NCBI GenBank assembly: GCA_020438425.1
Contig: JAGQUQ010000009.1
Coordinates: 1 to 50,293 of the forward strand
Length of the DNA: 50,293 bases
Direction of reading: 5' to 3'
From: Solirubrobacterales bacterium
GTDB lineage: Bacteria > Actinomycetota > Thermoleophilia > Solirubrobacterales > 70-9
Shown: positions 40,390 through 46,986 of the stretch, in pieces
Numbering within the stretch: position 1 is the stretch's first letter
Layout of the letters: every line of letters begins with the position of its first letter
Program-made: the position numbers and the translations under genes
Notes under the pieces: generated by a model
What the model saw: the letters and a program-made list of their open reading frames with translations, nothing else
Databases searched by the model: none
What the model was told of the DNA's origin: nothing

Positions 40390-41176
40390 GATCGAGCGTC
40401 TCACCCTCGGCCATCACTGTCAGTTCGAGCCCGGTCTCTCCGTCGAGCGCATTCTCGAGGCGTTCGATGATGCTCTCGGTCTGTCGATAGACAGGCGGCT
40501 CGTGGATCCCGTCGTAGTGGATCGGCACCAGCCGCTTCGCTTCGAGGATCCGGGCTGCGGCGACGGCCTGCTCGGGGGCGAGCGAAGCCTCGATGCCGCT
40601 GGCCGGCTGCCGGTGGGGGAAGGACGCAACGGCGCCGTTGACCGGCAGGAAGGCCGCGTCGAAGGGCCCGAAACGCATCTTGATCAGCCACCAGGATCCG
40701 TGGAAAAGCGTGTCGCCTGCGTGGATGATCCGCTTGCCGTCGGCCTCGATCACCCAGGAGATCTGAGGGTCGCCGAAGCCGTCGACGGCCGGCACCGCGG
40801 TCGCCACGAACGGTCCGGCTTCCACCATCTCCCACTCTTCGATCAGGACCTGATCCACGCCCGCTTCGGAAAGCTCGATCTCGGCAACCGCCACACCTCC
40901 GGTCTCGAGCGGCTCGCCCTCCATGACCCGGGGCCGGTGAAGCGAGCCACCCTTCCCGAGCGCGCCGGAGATCGCTGCGGCATCGGTGTGATCGGTGTGA
41001 AGGTGGGTGACGAAGGCGGCCAGCGAATTGCCCGGGCTCTCGGTCGGCAGGAGCGGGGTCCGGGGAGGCCCGATGTAAGGCTCGATCGACTTCCATCCAA
41101 GAATGTGATCGACCACCACGCTCGCTTCCTGCGACTGGACTTCGATGCCGGCCCAGCCAAGTCTCCTCACACGCAT
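40385..41176 (-). CDS. MBL-fold metallo-hydrolase (UlaG-like)
   Basis: A 263-residue metallo-beta-lactamase-fold hydrolase. The first metal motif is H58-L-H60-T-D62-H63 in THLHTDHTD. Further ligands lie in IHAGDTLFHG (Asp) and VPIHYDGIHEP (His). The opening RRLGWAGIEVQ matches the UlaG/YycJ-like subgroup, which often acts on phosphodiesters or lactones. ATG at 41176 has AAGGGAAG upstream; residues further upstream do not fit the family. Expression is from a strong-looking promoter with an embedded palindrome, and the following gene is a TetR regulator. Substrate unknown. Confidence 0.88.
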   Translation of the reverse strand: MRVRRLGWAGIEVQSQEASVVVDHILGWKSIEPYIGPPRTPLLPTESPGNSLAAFVTHLHTDHTDAAAISGALGKGGSLHRPRVMEGEPLETGGVAVAEIELSEAGVDQVLIEEWEMVEAGPFVATAVPAVDGFGDPQISWVIEADGKRIIHAGDTLFHGSWWLIKMRFGPFDAAFLPVNGAVASFPHRQPASGIEASLAPEQAVAAARILEAKRLVPIHYDGIHEPPVYRQTESIIERLENALDGETGLELTVMAEGETLDL

Positions 41177-41230
41177 GTTCTTCCCTTCTGTTGCAGCGTT
41201 CACGATGGCGGCGGTCCCGCCCGGAACACA

Positions 41231-41259
41231 TAAATAGCACACGATCGTTCGTATGGCAA
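41231..41259 (-). promoter_or_regulatory. MBL-gene promoter with embedded TetR-type operator
   Basis: On the minus strand TTGCCA (41254-41259) and TATTTA (41231-41236) are exactly 17 bases apart. The spacer holds ACGAACGATCGT (41241-41252), a 12-bp palindrome with one mismatched pair. This is a typical repressor site between -35 and -10. Confidence 0.6.
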
Positions 41260-41312
41260 GATTCCGGCTGGAAGTCCGATGGCTTTGGCTGCCCCGGGAG
41301 TCGGCTCGTCCC

Positions 41313-41318
41313 TATGCT
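41313..41318 (+). promoter_or_regulatory. Leaderless -10 element of mog
   Basis: TATGCT is exactly six bases before the ATG at 41325, with no ribosome-binding site. Confidence 0.5.
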
Positions 41319-41324
41319 GCCGGT

Positions 41325-41840
41325 ATGGCTTCCGCCGTCGTTCTGTCCGAAATATCGACCGTCGTCTTCACGGTCTCGGACCGCTCGTCTTTCGGGGAAC
41401 GGGAGGACCGCTCGGGTCCGGTGGCGATCGAGGCTCTGCGAGAAGCCGGGTTCGAATCGATCAGCGGGGCCGTGATCCCGGATGGGCGTGAAGTTGTGGA
41501 GAGCGCGCTCGGTGACGCGATAGATGCCGGCGCGGACCTGATCCTCACCCTCGGCGGTACGGGAGTCGGCCCACGGGACGAAACGCCTGAGGGGACCGAG
41601 CCGCTTATCGATCAGGAGCTTTCCGGAATCGCCGAAGGACTGCGGGCGACCGGGGCGGTTGCGCTTCCGACGGCGGTGCTCTCCCGTGGTCTCGCCGGAG
41701 TCAGCAGGCCGGGCGGCTCGGGGCACCGGTCGGTCATCGTCAACCTGCCCGGCTCAACCGGCGGGGTGCGTGACGGAATCAAGTACCTGGCTCCGATCCT
41801 GCCGCACCTGATCGACCAGTTGAGGGGCGGAGACCACTGA
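41325..41840 (+). CDS. mog: Molybdopterin adenylyltransferase (MoaB/Mog family)
   Basis: A 171-residue enzyme that activates molybdopterin by adenylation before molybdenum insertion by MoeA. Signature motifs: TVVFTVSDRSSFGEREDRSG at residues 12-31, LTLGGTGVGPRDETPE (about 75-89) and the C-terminal HRSVIVNLPGSTGGVRDG. In actinobacteria this family is often named MoaB or MogA. ATG at 41325 fits the fold, and TATGCT lies six bases upstream. An upstream in-frame start would add 24 unlike residues. It overlaps moaE by one base (TGATG). Confidence 0.92.
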   Translation: MASAVVLSEISTVVFTVSDRSSFGEREDRSGPVAIEALREAGFESISGAVIPDGREVVESALGDAIDAGADLILTLGGTGVGPRDETPEGTEPLIDQELSGIAEGLRATGAVALPTAVLSRGLAGVSRPGGSGHRSVIVNLPGSTGGVRDGIKYLAPILPHLIDQLRGGDH

Positions 41841-42253
41841 TGGCCTTCTCCGAGATCACTGACCGCGAGCTCGACCTGGGACGCCATCTGGCGGCCGTCC
41901 GGGACCCCGCCTTTGGCGCGGTCGTGACCTTCATCGGGCAGATCCGGGATCACGATCCGGAGGCGCCGGGGGAAGTCGAGCGGCTTGAGTACTCGTCCCA
42001 TCCGGAGGCCGGGTCGATTCTTGCCCGGATCGTCGACGACCTCGAGCGGGAGGATGTCCGGATAGCAGCAAGTCACAGGATCGGTGCGGTCGGGGTCGGA
42101 GAGCCTGCCCTGGTCGCCTGCGTGGCCTCCGCCCACCGGTCGCTCGCCTTCGAAGTGAGCCGGGAACTGATCGAACGGATAAAGGCAGAACTCCCGATCT
42201 GGAAGCGGCAGGTCGTTTCCGACGGCCGCCACAACTGGCAGGGATTGAAATGA
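41840..42253 (+). CDS. moaE: Molybdopterin synthase catalytic subunit MoaE
   Basis: A 137-residue large subunit of molybdopterin synthase, which transfers sulfur from MoaD thiocarboxylate to cyclic pyranopterin. Conserved parts are GAVVTFIGQIRDHD near the N-terminus, LEYSSHPEA, HRIGAVGVGEPALVACVASAHR and the active-site segment IKAELPIWKRQ with Lys115 and Lys122. Its partner MoaD is encoded on the opposite strand 1 kb downstream rather than next to it. Overlaps moaA by four bases (ATGA). Confidence 0.95.
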   Translation: MAFSEITDRELDLGRHLAAVRDPAFGAVVTFIGQIRDHDPEAPGEVERLEYSSHPEAGSILARIVDDLEREDVRIAASHRIGAVGVGEPALVACVASAHRSLAFEVSRELIERIKAELPIWKRQVVSDGRHNWQGLK

Positions 42254-43245
42254 GCGGTCTGGTCGACAGCTTCGGCCGGGTGCATCGAGATCTGCGGATT
42301 TCGCTGACCGACAAGTGCTCGCTTCGCTGCACCTACTGCATGCCTGAAGAAGGCGTGCCCTGGATACCGAAGCAGTCTGTTCTTACCGCCGAGGAGATCG
42401 AGAGAGTGGTCCGCGTCGCCGCGGCGGAAGGGATCGAATCGGTGCGACTGACTGGCGGTGAACCGCTGATCAGCCCGAACCTGATCGAGATCGTCCGCCG
42501 GATCACCTCGATTCGCGGCCCGTCGGGTCCGCTTGAAGTCTCGATGACCACCAACGGGATCCGCCTGCCGGAGTTCATTCCCGGCCTGGAGGAAGCGGGG
42601 CTTTCCCGCCTCAACGTCAGCATCGACACGCTCGATCCCGACCGCTTCTTCGAGTTGACCCGCCGTGACCGGCTGATCGACGTACTGGCCGGGATCGAGG
42701 CAGCCCGGCGTTCGACCCTGAAACCACTCAAGTTGAACGCGGTCGTGATCCGGGGTGTGAACGACGACGAAGTTGTGGATCTGGTCGAGTTCGCGCTCGA
42801 GCACGAGGCCGAGATGCGATTCATCGAGCACATGCCACTCGACGCGGGTCACACCTGGGTTCGCGGAGAAATGGTCCCGCGCGACGAGATTCTCGCTGCG
42901 CTCCGGAAGCGCTTCGATCTGGAGCCGGTGCCGGGGCGGGGCGGGGCACCGGCCGAGTCCTTCGCGATCGACGGCGGTCCCGCGAGGGTAGGAGTGATCG
43001 CGTCCGTCACCGCGCCATTCTGCGCGAACTGCGATCGCCTTCGGCTTACGGCGGACGGCCAGCTGCGGAACTGCCTGTTCGCCCGCGATGAACTGGACAT
43101 TCGTTCGGCTTTGAGGGATGGTGCGAGCGACCAGGCGATCCGGGACATCCTGCGAGCCGGAGTCGCAGGCAAGCGTGCGGGTCACGGAATTGACAGTCCG
43201 GATTTCGTTCAGCCCGACCGTGGCATGAACGCGATCGGCGGCTGA
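42250..43245 (+). CDS. moaA: GTP 3',8-cyclase MoaA
   Basis: A 331-residue radical SAM enzyme starting molybdenum cofactor synthesis from GTP. The radical SAM cluster is Cys23, Cys27 and Cys30 (DKCSLRCTYCMPEEG). The C-terminal substrate-side cluster is Cys258, Cys261 and Cys275 (FCANCDRLRL...NCLF). SAM motif VRLTGGEPL is present. The protein ends in NAIGG; the C-terminal GG of MoaA enters the active site. Last gene of the plus-strand run. Its TGA abuts the moaD stop inside a palindrome GGCTGATCAGCC. Confidence 0.97.
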   Translation: MSGLVDSFGRVHRDLRISLTDKCSLRCTYCMPEEGVPWIPKQSVLTAEEIERVVRVAAAEGIESVRLTGGEPLISPNLIEIVRRITSIRGPSGPLEVSMTTNGIRLPEFIPGLEEAGLSRLNVSIDTLDPDRFFELTRRDRLIDVLAGIEAARRSTLKPLKLNAVVIRGVNDDEVVDLVEFALEHEAEMRFIEHMPLDAGHTWVRGEMVPRDEILAALRKRFDLEPVPGRGGAPAESFAIDGGPARVGVIASVTAPFCANCDRLRLTADGQLRNCLFARDELDIRSALRDGASDQAIRDILRAGVAGKRAGHGIDSPDFVQPDRGMNAIGG

Positions 43246-43491
43246 TCAGCCCCCGGCGAAAGGTGGCAGCACGTCAACCCGGCAACCGTCGGGGAGATCG
43301 GTATCCAGCGAACGGTGATGCTCGCCGTCGACGAAGAACGAACACTGGTCGAGGATCTCGCTCAGGCGCGTATCTTCTCCTGACAGTTCGGTGATCAGAC
43401 CGGAAAGGTCAGACACCTCTTCCACCTCGGTTTCCGGCCGTCCGAAGGCCTCTGCAGCACCGGCAAACAGTCTGACCCGGACCCGGGTCAA
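43246..43491 (-). CDS. moaD: Molybdopterin synthase sulfur carrier MoaD
   Basis: An 81-residue ubiquitin-fold sulfur carrier. It ends with LPPFAGG, the Gly-Gly tail that is thiocarboxylated and donates sulfur through MoaE. VRLFAGAAEAFGRPE at the N-terminus and FFVDGEH..SLDTDLPDGCRVDVLPP are typical. TTG start at 43491 overlaps the stop of the DUF6457 gene (TTGA), with AGGAG upstream. Last gene of the minus-strand moeA-moaC-mobA-DUF6457-moaD operon; moaE is on the other strand. Confidence 0.92.
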   Translation of the reverse strand: MTRVRVRLFAGAAEAFGRPETEVEEVSDLSGLITELSGEDTRLSEILDQCSFFVDGEHHRSLDTDLPDGCRVDVLPPFAGG

Positions 43492-43766
43492 AGCTCCTGC
43501 TGCTCCGAGGCGAGTCGGGTCAGTTCGCGGTGAAATTCGGTGAACTTCACTTCGAATTCCGCAGCCGGAAGCCGGCCGAGAGCGAGTCCGAGCGCGAAGG
43601 TCGTCAGCGGGGCGGCCGGGCGGGCGACGTCATGGGCGACATCACGAGTCAAGTCGAGGACGGCTCCTATGTCGATCTGCTCTTCGATCCCGAGCAACTT
43701 CGATATCTCCTCCAGCCAGCCTTCGAGTGCTTCCGGCGGCAGATTGCGTGGTGTTTCCTGACTCAT
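43488..43766 (-). CDS. DUF6457-type small protein of the Moco cluster
   Basis: A 92-residue, probably all-helical, acidic protein: LEGWLEEISKLLGIEEQIDIGAVLDLTRDVAHDVARPAAPLTTFALGLALG (residues about 14-64). This pattern, with the conserved DVAHxVxRPAAPLTTFxLG core, is a domain found beside or fused to MobA in actinobacteria, known from memory as DUF6457. Its function is undetermined. Starts with ATG overlapping the mobA stop (ATGA) and overlaps moaD by four bases, so stoichiometric expression with both is likely. Confidence 0.8.
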   Translation of the reverse strand: MSQETPRNLPPEALEGWLEEISKLLGIEEQIDIGAVLDLTRDVAHDVARPAAPLTTFALGLALGRLPAAEFEVKFTEFHRELTRLASEQQEL

Positions 43767-44344
43767 TGTTCTTCCTCTCTTCGGGTGAGGGCTTTCAGGT
43801 CCTCGGGGGTGTCGATGTCATGCGCAAGGCGTTCAGGGTCCTGGACTTCGCGGAGCTTCAGGTCGCCGAGCAGTGACCGAAGCGAGGCTCCATTGAGATC
43901 CATTTGACGGGCGACAGCCTTCTCGATCGAGCTTCGCCTGTAGATGCCGGCCAGCCACTGGATCCGGGAATCGGACAAGGCGACCAGACCGTCAAGTTCG
44001 GCTGTGATGTGACGAAACGACCCGGCCAGCAGGTGGCAGAGCAGACCGGCGTGGGGGAGGTCGCAGGCGAGCAGCATTATCCAGTCCGACCTGACCTCCG
44101 GCAGGGCCGCCGCCAGTCCGGCAGCCGGACCCCCAAACGGCGGATCCTCCCTGATCGAAACGGCCCTTGAGGAACCGATTCCCCCGGCAATCAGGGCTCT
44201 CTCACAGCCCGCAGCGAGGGCGGCATCGACCACGACGTCGATCAACCGCCGGTCGCCAAGCCGGATTTCGCCCTTTTCGATTCCGCCCAGCCGGGAACCC
44301 CGGCCTCCGGCCAGCACTACCGCAGTGGTGGGCTCCGGGATCAG
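43763..44344 (-). CDS. mobA: Molybdenum cofactor guanylyltransferase MobA-like, probable CTG start
   Basis: A 193-residue NTP-transferase that converts Mo-molybdopterin to the guanine dinucleotide form used by NarG-type enzymes. The nucleotide loop is LAGGRGSRLGGIEKGEIRLG, then WIMLLACDLPHAG (metal-binding Asp) and LAGIYRRS. The only near-canonical start, GTG at 44317, would cut the first strand TAVVLAGG and has no ribosome-binding site. CTG at 44344 overlaps the moaC stop as CTGA and has GGAGG at the correct distance, so CTG is preferred. Guanylyl rather than cytidylyl specificity is inferred from the NarG context. Confidence 0.85.
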   Translation of the reverse strand: MIPEPTTAVVLAGGRGSRLGGIEKGEIRLGDRRLIDVVVDAALAAGCERALIAGGIGSSRAVSIREDPPFGGPAAGLAAALPEVRSDWIMLLACDLPHAGLLCHLLAGSFRHITAELDGLVALSDSRIQWLAGIYRRSSIEKAVARQMDLNGASLRSLLGDLKLREVQDPERLAHDIDTPEDLKALTRREEEQ

Positions 44345-44811
44345 CTCGGCCTCCGCCAGGTTCCGGACTTTCCGCCGGTCTTCTCCTCTAGGCGTATCCG
44401 CTCGATCTCCACGCCCTTGTCGATCCCCTTGAACATGTCGACGAGGGTCAGGGCGGCAACTGAAACGGCGGTGAAGGCCTCCATTTCCACACCGGTCCGG
44501 TCTGCGGTCCGGACTGTCGCCGACACTTCCACTCCCTCGTCACCGACCGCGAAATCAACCGTCGCGCCGTGGACGCCGATCAGGTGGGCCAGGGGCAGGA
44601 GCTCGGCACATTTCTTTGCCGCCTGTATGCCGGCGATCCGCGCCACCGCGAGCGCGTCCCCCTTGGGGACGGAATCGTCCCTGAGAGCCGAGATCACGGC
44701 CGGCGGGCAGCGAACGAATCCGGAGGCCGTGGCCGATCGCACGGTGGGCTGCTTCTCGGTCACGTCGACCATTCGTGCCTTGCCGGAATCGTCGAGGTGG
44801 GTGAAGGTCAA
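44341..44811 (-). CDS. moaC: Cyclic pyranopterin monophosphate synthase MoaC
   Basis: A 156-residue enzyme acting after MoaA to make cyclic pyranopterin monophosphate. Conserved segments are MVDVTEKQPTVRSATASG (residues 14-31), KGDALAVARIAGIQAAKKCAELLPLAHLI, GVEMEAFTAVSVAALTLVDMFKGID (catalytic Asp and Lys) and the end KTGGKSGTW. TTG start at 44811 overlaps the moeA stop (TTGA), with GAGGAG upstream. The C-terminus overlaps the CTG start of mobA. Confidence 0.95.
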   Translation of the reverse strand: MTFTHLDDSGKARMVDVTEKQPTVRSATASGFVRCPPAVISALRDDSVPKGDALAVARIAGIQAAKKCAELLPLAHLIGVHGATVDFAVGDEGVEVSATVRTADRTGVEMEAFTAVSVAALTLVDMFKGIDKGVEIERIRLEEKTGGKSGTWRRPS

Positions 44812-46055
44812 GGGGTGCTCCTCTTCTTGTGGTTGAACTGTTCCGGGTCGCGCAGGCGAACGGTCATAACCCGGTCACCGGCCCGGACCCTTTCGACTTC
44901 GGCATCGACCAGGGCATAGCCGTCGGCATCGGCGAGGCTCGCAATCAGGTGGGATCCGGAGCCACCGCTGGCCGCCGGAAGTACCTGGCGTTCTTCGCCG
45001 TCGAAGATCCGGACCGGGATCACCTGCATCCGGCCCTTGGGTGTGTTCCAGTCTTCCGCGGCCCGAGCCGGAACGGGTTCGGTGTTCAGGCTCGTGAAGC
45101 CCTGGAGCTTTCGCAAAGCAGGGCGGACGAACATCTGAAAGGAAACCCAGGCGCTGACGGGATTCCCCGGCAGGCCGAAGACCAGCGGGCCTTCGGCGAG
45201 ACGTCCGAAGGCCTGAGGCTTTCCGGGCTGCATCGCTACCCGGTCGAACCGGACCGAGTCGCCGCCTTCGAAAAGCGCCTTGACCGGGTCGAACGCACCG
45301 ACGCTCACCCCGCCGGTGATCACAAGGACGTCGACCGCCTCGCGATGGCGATCGATCGCAGCCTCCAGTTCAGCCGGGTCGTCACCGGCGTGATCGACCG
45401 TCGCCGCAGCGCCCGCGTCGGCGGCGAGGAAAGAGACCAGAAGTCCGTTTGAATCGGGAATCTGCCCCCGCCTGATCTGAGCACCAGGTTCGACCAGCTC
45501 GTTTCCGGTGCTGATCACCGCGAGCCGTGGCCGGGCACCGACCTTGACCTGCCCGATTCCGGCTGAAGCAATTGCCGCCAGTGACTCCGGGGTCAGCTCC
45601 GAGCCGGGTTCGGCAATCCGGGAGCCGGCCTCACGGTCCTCGCCGGCCAGGCGAACATGCCGGCCGCGGGGAATCGCCTCGCGGATCTCCACCTGCGCCG
45701 TGCCGCCGTCGGTCAGTTCATGCGGAATGACCGTGTCTGCCGAGTCCGGAAGAGGCGCTCCGGTCATGATCCTGGCCGCCTCGGCCGGACCGATCTCGGG
45801 GTTCAGTTTCGATCCCGCGGGGATGTCGGCAACTACCTTCAGGACCACGGGAGAATCGTCCCGGATCCCGGCCAGGTCGTCGGCCCGTAGTGCGTATCCG
45901 TCCATGGCCGAGTTGGTCCAGGGGGGCACCGGGATCTCGGCAATCGCCGCTTCGGCGAGGCATCGCCCTCGAGCCTCGGAAAGGGGCAGCAGCTCGTTCT
46001 CGAGCCTGGCTGTTCCGGCAAGGACACGCTTGAGGTGCTCTTCGACGGTGATCAC
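44808..46055 (-). CDS. moeA: Molybdopterin molybdenumtransferase MoeA
   Basis: A 415-residue enzyme inserting molybdate into adenylated molybdopterin. N-terminal domain: PVPPWTNSAMDGYALRADD. Central MogA-like domain: AVISTGNELVEPGAQIRRGQ, ITGGVSVG and VFGLPGNPVSAWVSFQMFV. C-terminal beta domain ends in an Arg/Lys-rich tail. GTG at 46055 has TAGCAT seven bases upstream and no ribosome-binding site. First gene of the minus-strand Moco operon, divergent from fdhD. Confidence 0.95.
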   Translation of the reverse strand: MITVEEHLKRVLAGTARLENELLPLSEARGRCLAEAAIAEIPVPPWTNSAMDGYALRADDLAGIRDDSPVVLKVVADIPAGSKLNPEIGPAEAARIMTGAPLPDSADTVIPHELTDGGTAQVEIREAIPRGRHVRLAGEDREAGSRIAEPGSELTPESLAAIASAGIGQVKVGARPRLAVISTGNELVEPGAQIRRGQIPDSNGLLVSFLAADAGAAATVDHAGDDPAELEAAIDRHREAVDVLVITGGVSVGAFDPVKALFEGGDSVRFDRVAMQPGKPQAFGRLAEGPLVFGLPGNPVSAWVSFQMFVRPALRKLQGFTSLNTEPVPARAAEDWNTPKGRMQVIPVRIFDGEERQVLPAASGGSGSHLIASLADADGYALVDAEVERVRAGDRVMTVRLRDPEQFNHKKRSTP

Positions 46056-46062
46056 GGCCCGG

Positions 46063-46068
46063 ATGCTA
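46063..46068 (-). promoter_or_regulatory. Near-leaderless -10 element of moeA operon
   Basis: TAGCAT lies seven bases before the GTG at 46055. The -10 of fdhD is only 21 bases away on the other strand, so the two promoters must share their upstream DNA. Confidence 0.45.
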
Positions 46069-46089
46069 TTGGCGGAGGGACGTCACATC

Positions 46090-46095
46090 TATGAT
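46090..46095 (+). promoter_or_regulatory. Leaderless -10 element of fdhD
   Basis: TATGAT, close to the consensus TATAAT, is exactly six bases before the ATG at 46102. Confidence 0.55.
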
Positions 46096-46101
46096 CAGCC
46101 A

Positions 46102-46986
46102 ATGGGGCGTGTCGTCTCAGAGCGAATGGTGACCCGGTTTCAGGCGGGCGGCCGGGCAAGCCGGCGCCGCGATTCGCTGGTCGGCGAGGAGCCGCTCGAG
46201 ATCCGGCTCGACGGCTCGCCACTTTCCGTGACGATGCGAACTCCGGGCAACGACTACGAGTTGGCCGCCGGTTTTCTGGTCTCTGAGGGGGTGCTCACCG
46301 GGAAGTCGCAGTTTGGAGGCGCCGAGTACTGCCGCGGTTCGGAAGCCGAGGGCCCGAACCCGTTCAACGTTCTGAACGTTCTGACCGGTCCTGGCGCGGG
46401 GCCGGTCCCGGCCGGGCTCGAGCGTAACTTCTACGTGACCAGCTCCTGCGGCGTTTGTGGCAAGTCCAGTATCGACGCGGTGGAAAGGGCTTCCGCCTTC
46501 GACCCGGCCGGAGACCGGGTCGGTATCGAGCTGGAGCGCTTGCTGGGCATGGCGGGTCGACTCCGGGAGAGTCAATCCGTCTTCGAGAAGACCGGCGGGC
46601 TTCACGGCGCGGCGATCTTCGACGCAGACTCGGGCGAGTTGCTGGCCACACGCGAGGACGTCGGCCGTCACAACGCGGTTGACAAGGTGATCGGCTGGGC
46701 TCTCCTGGAAGACCTGCTGCCGCTGACCGGATGCGTTCTCCAGGTTTCCGGCAGGGCCAGTTTCGAGCTGGTCCAGAAGGCAAAGATGGCCGGCATCCCG
46801 ATCTTCTCGGCGGTTTCGGCCCCGTCCTCGCTTGCGGTCGAGCTGGCAGTTTCGTCCGGGATCACCCTGGCCGGTTTTGCCCGCGGAGAGTCGCTCGTTG
46901 CCTACAGCCGGCCGGACAGGATCCGGACCGGAAGCGAGCCATCGAAGGGCGAGTCGAGCGAGTTGCCGCGGGAGCTGGCCCGGTGA
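46102..46986 (+). CDS. fdhD: Formate dehydrogenase accessory sulfurtransferase FdhD
   Basis: A 294-residue protein that passes sulfur from a cysteine desulfurase to Mo-bis(MGD), needed for active formate dehydrogenases. The transfer motif is Cys116 and Cys119 in TSSCGVCGK. Other conserved segments are RTPGNDYELAAGFLVSEGV, TGGLHGAAIF, REDVGRHNAVDKVIG and SGRASFELVQKAKMAGIP. ATG at 46102 is fixed by the leaderless -10. Its stop overlaps the start of the FdhF/YdeP-type gene (GTGA), a direct sign that this enzyme is its client. Confidence 0.95.
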   Translation: MGRVVSERMVTRFQAGGRASRRRDSLVGEEPLEIRLDGSPLSVTMRTPGNDYELAAGFLVSEGVLTGKSQFGGAEYCRGSEAEGPNPFNVLNVLTGPGAGPVPAGLERNFYVTSSCGVCGKSSIDAVERASAFDPAGDRVGIELERLLGMAGRLRESQSVFEKTGGLHGAAIFDADSGELLATREDVGRHNAVDKVIGWALLEDLLPLTGCVLQVSGRASFELVQKAKMAGIPIFSAVSAPSSLAVELAVSSGITLAGFARGESLVAYSRPDRIRTGSEPSKGESSELPRELAR

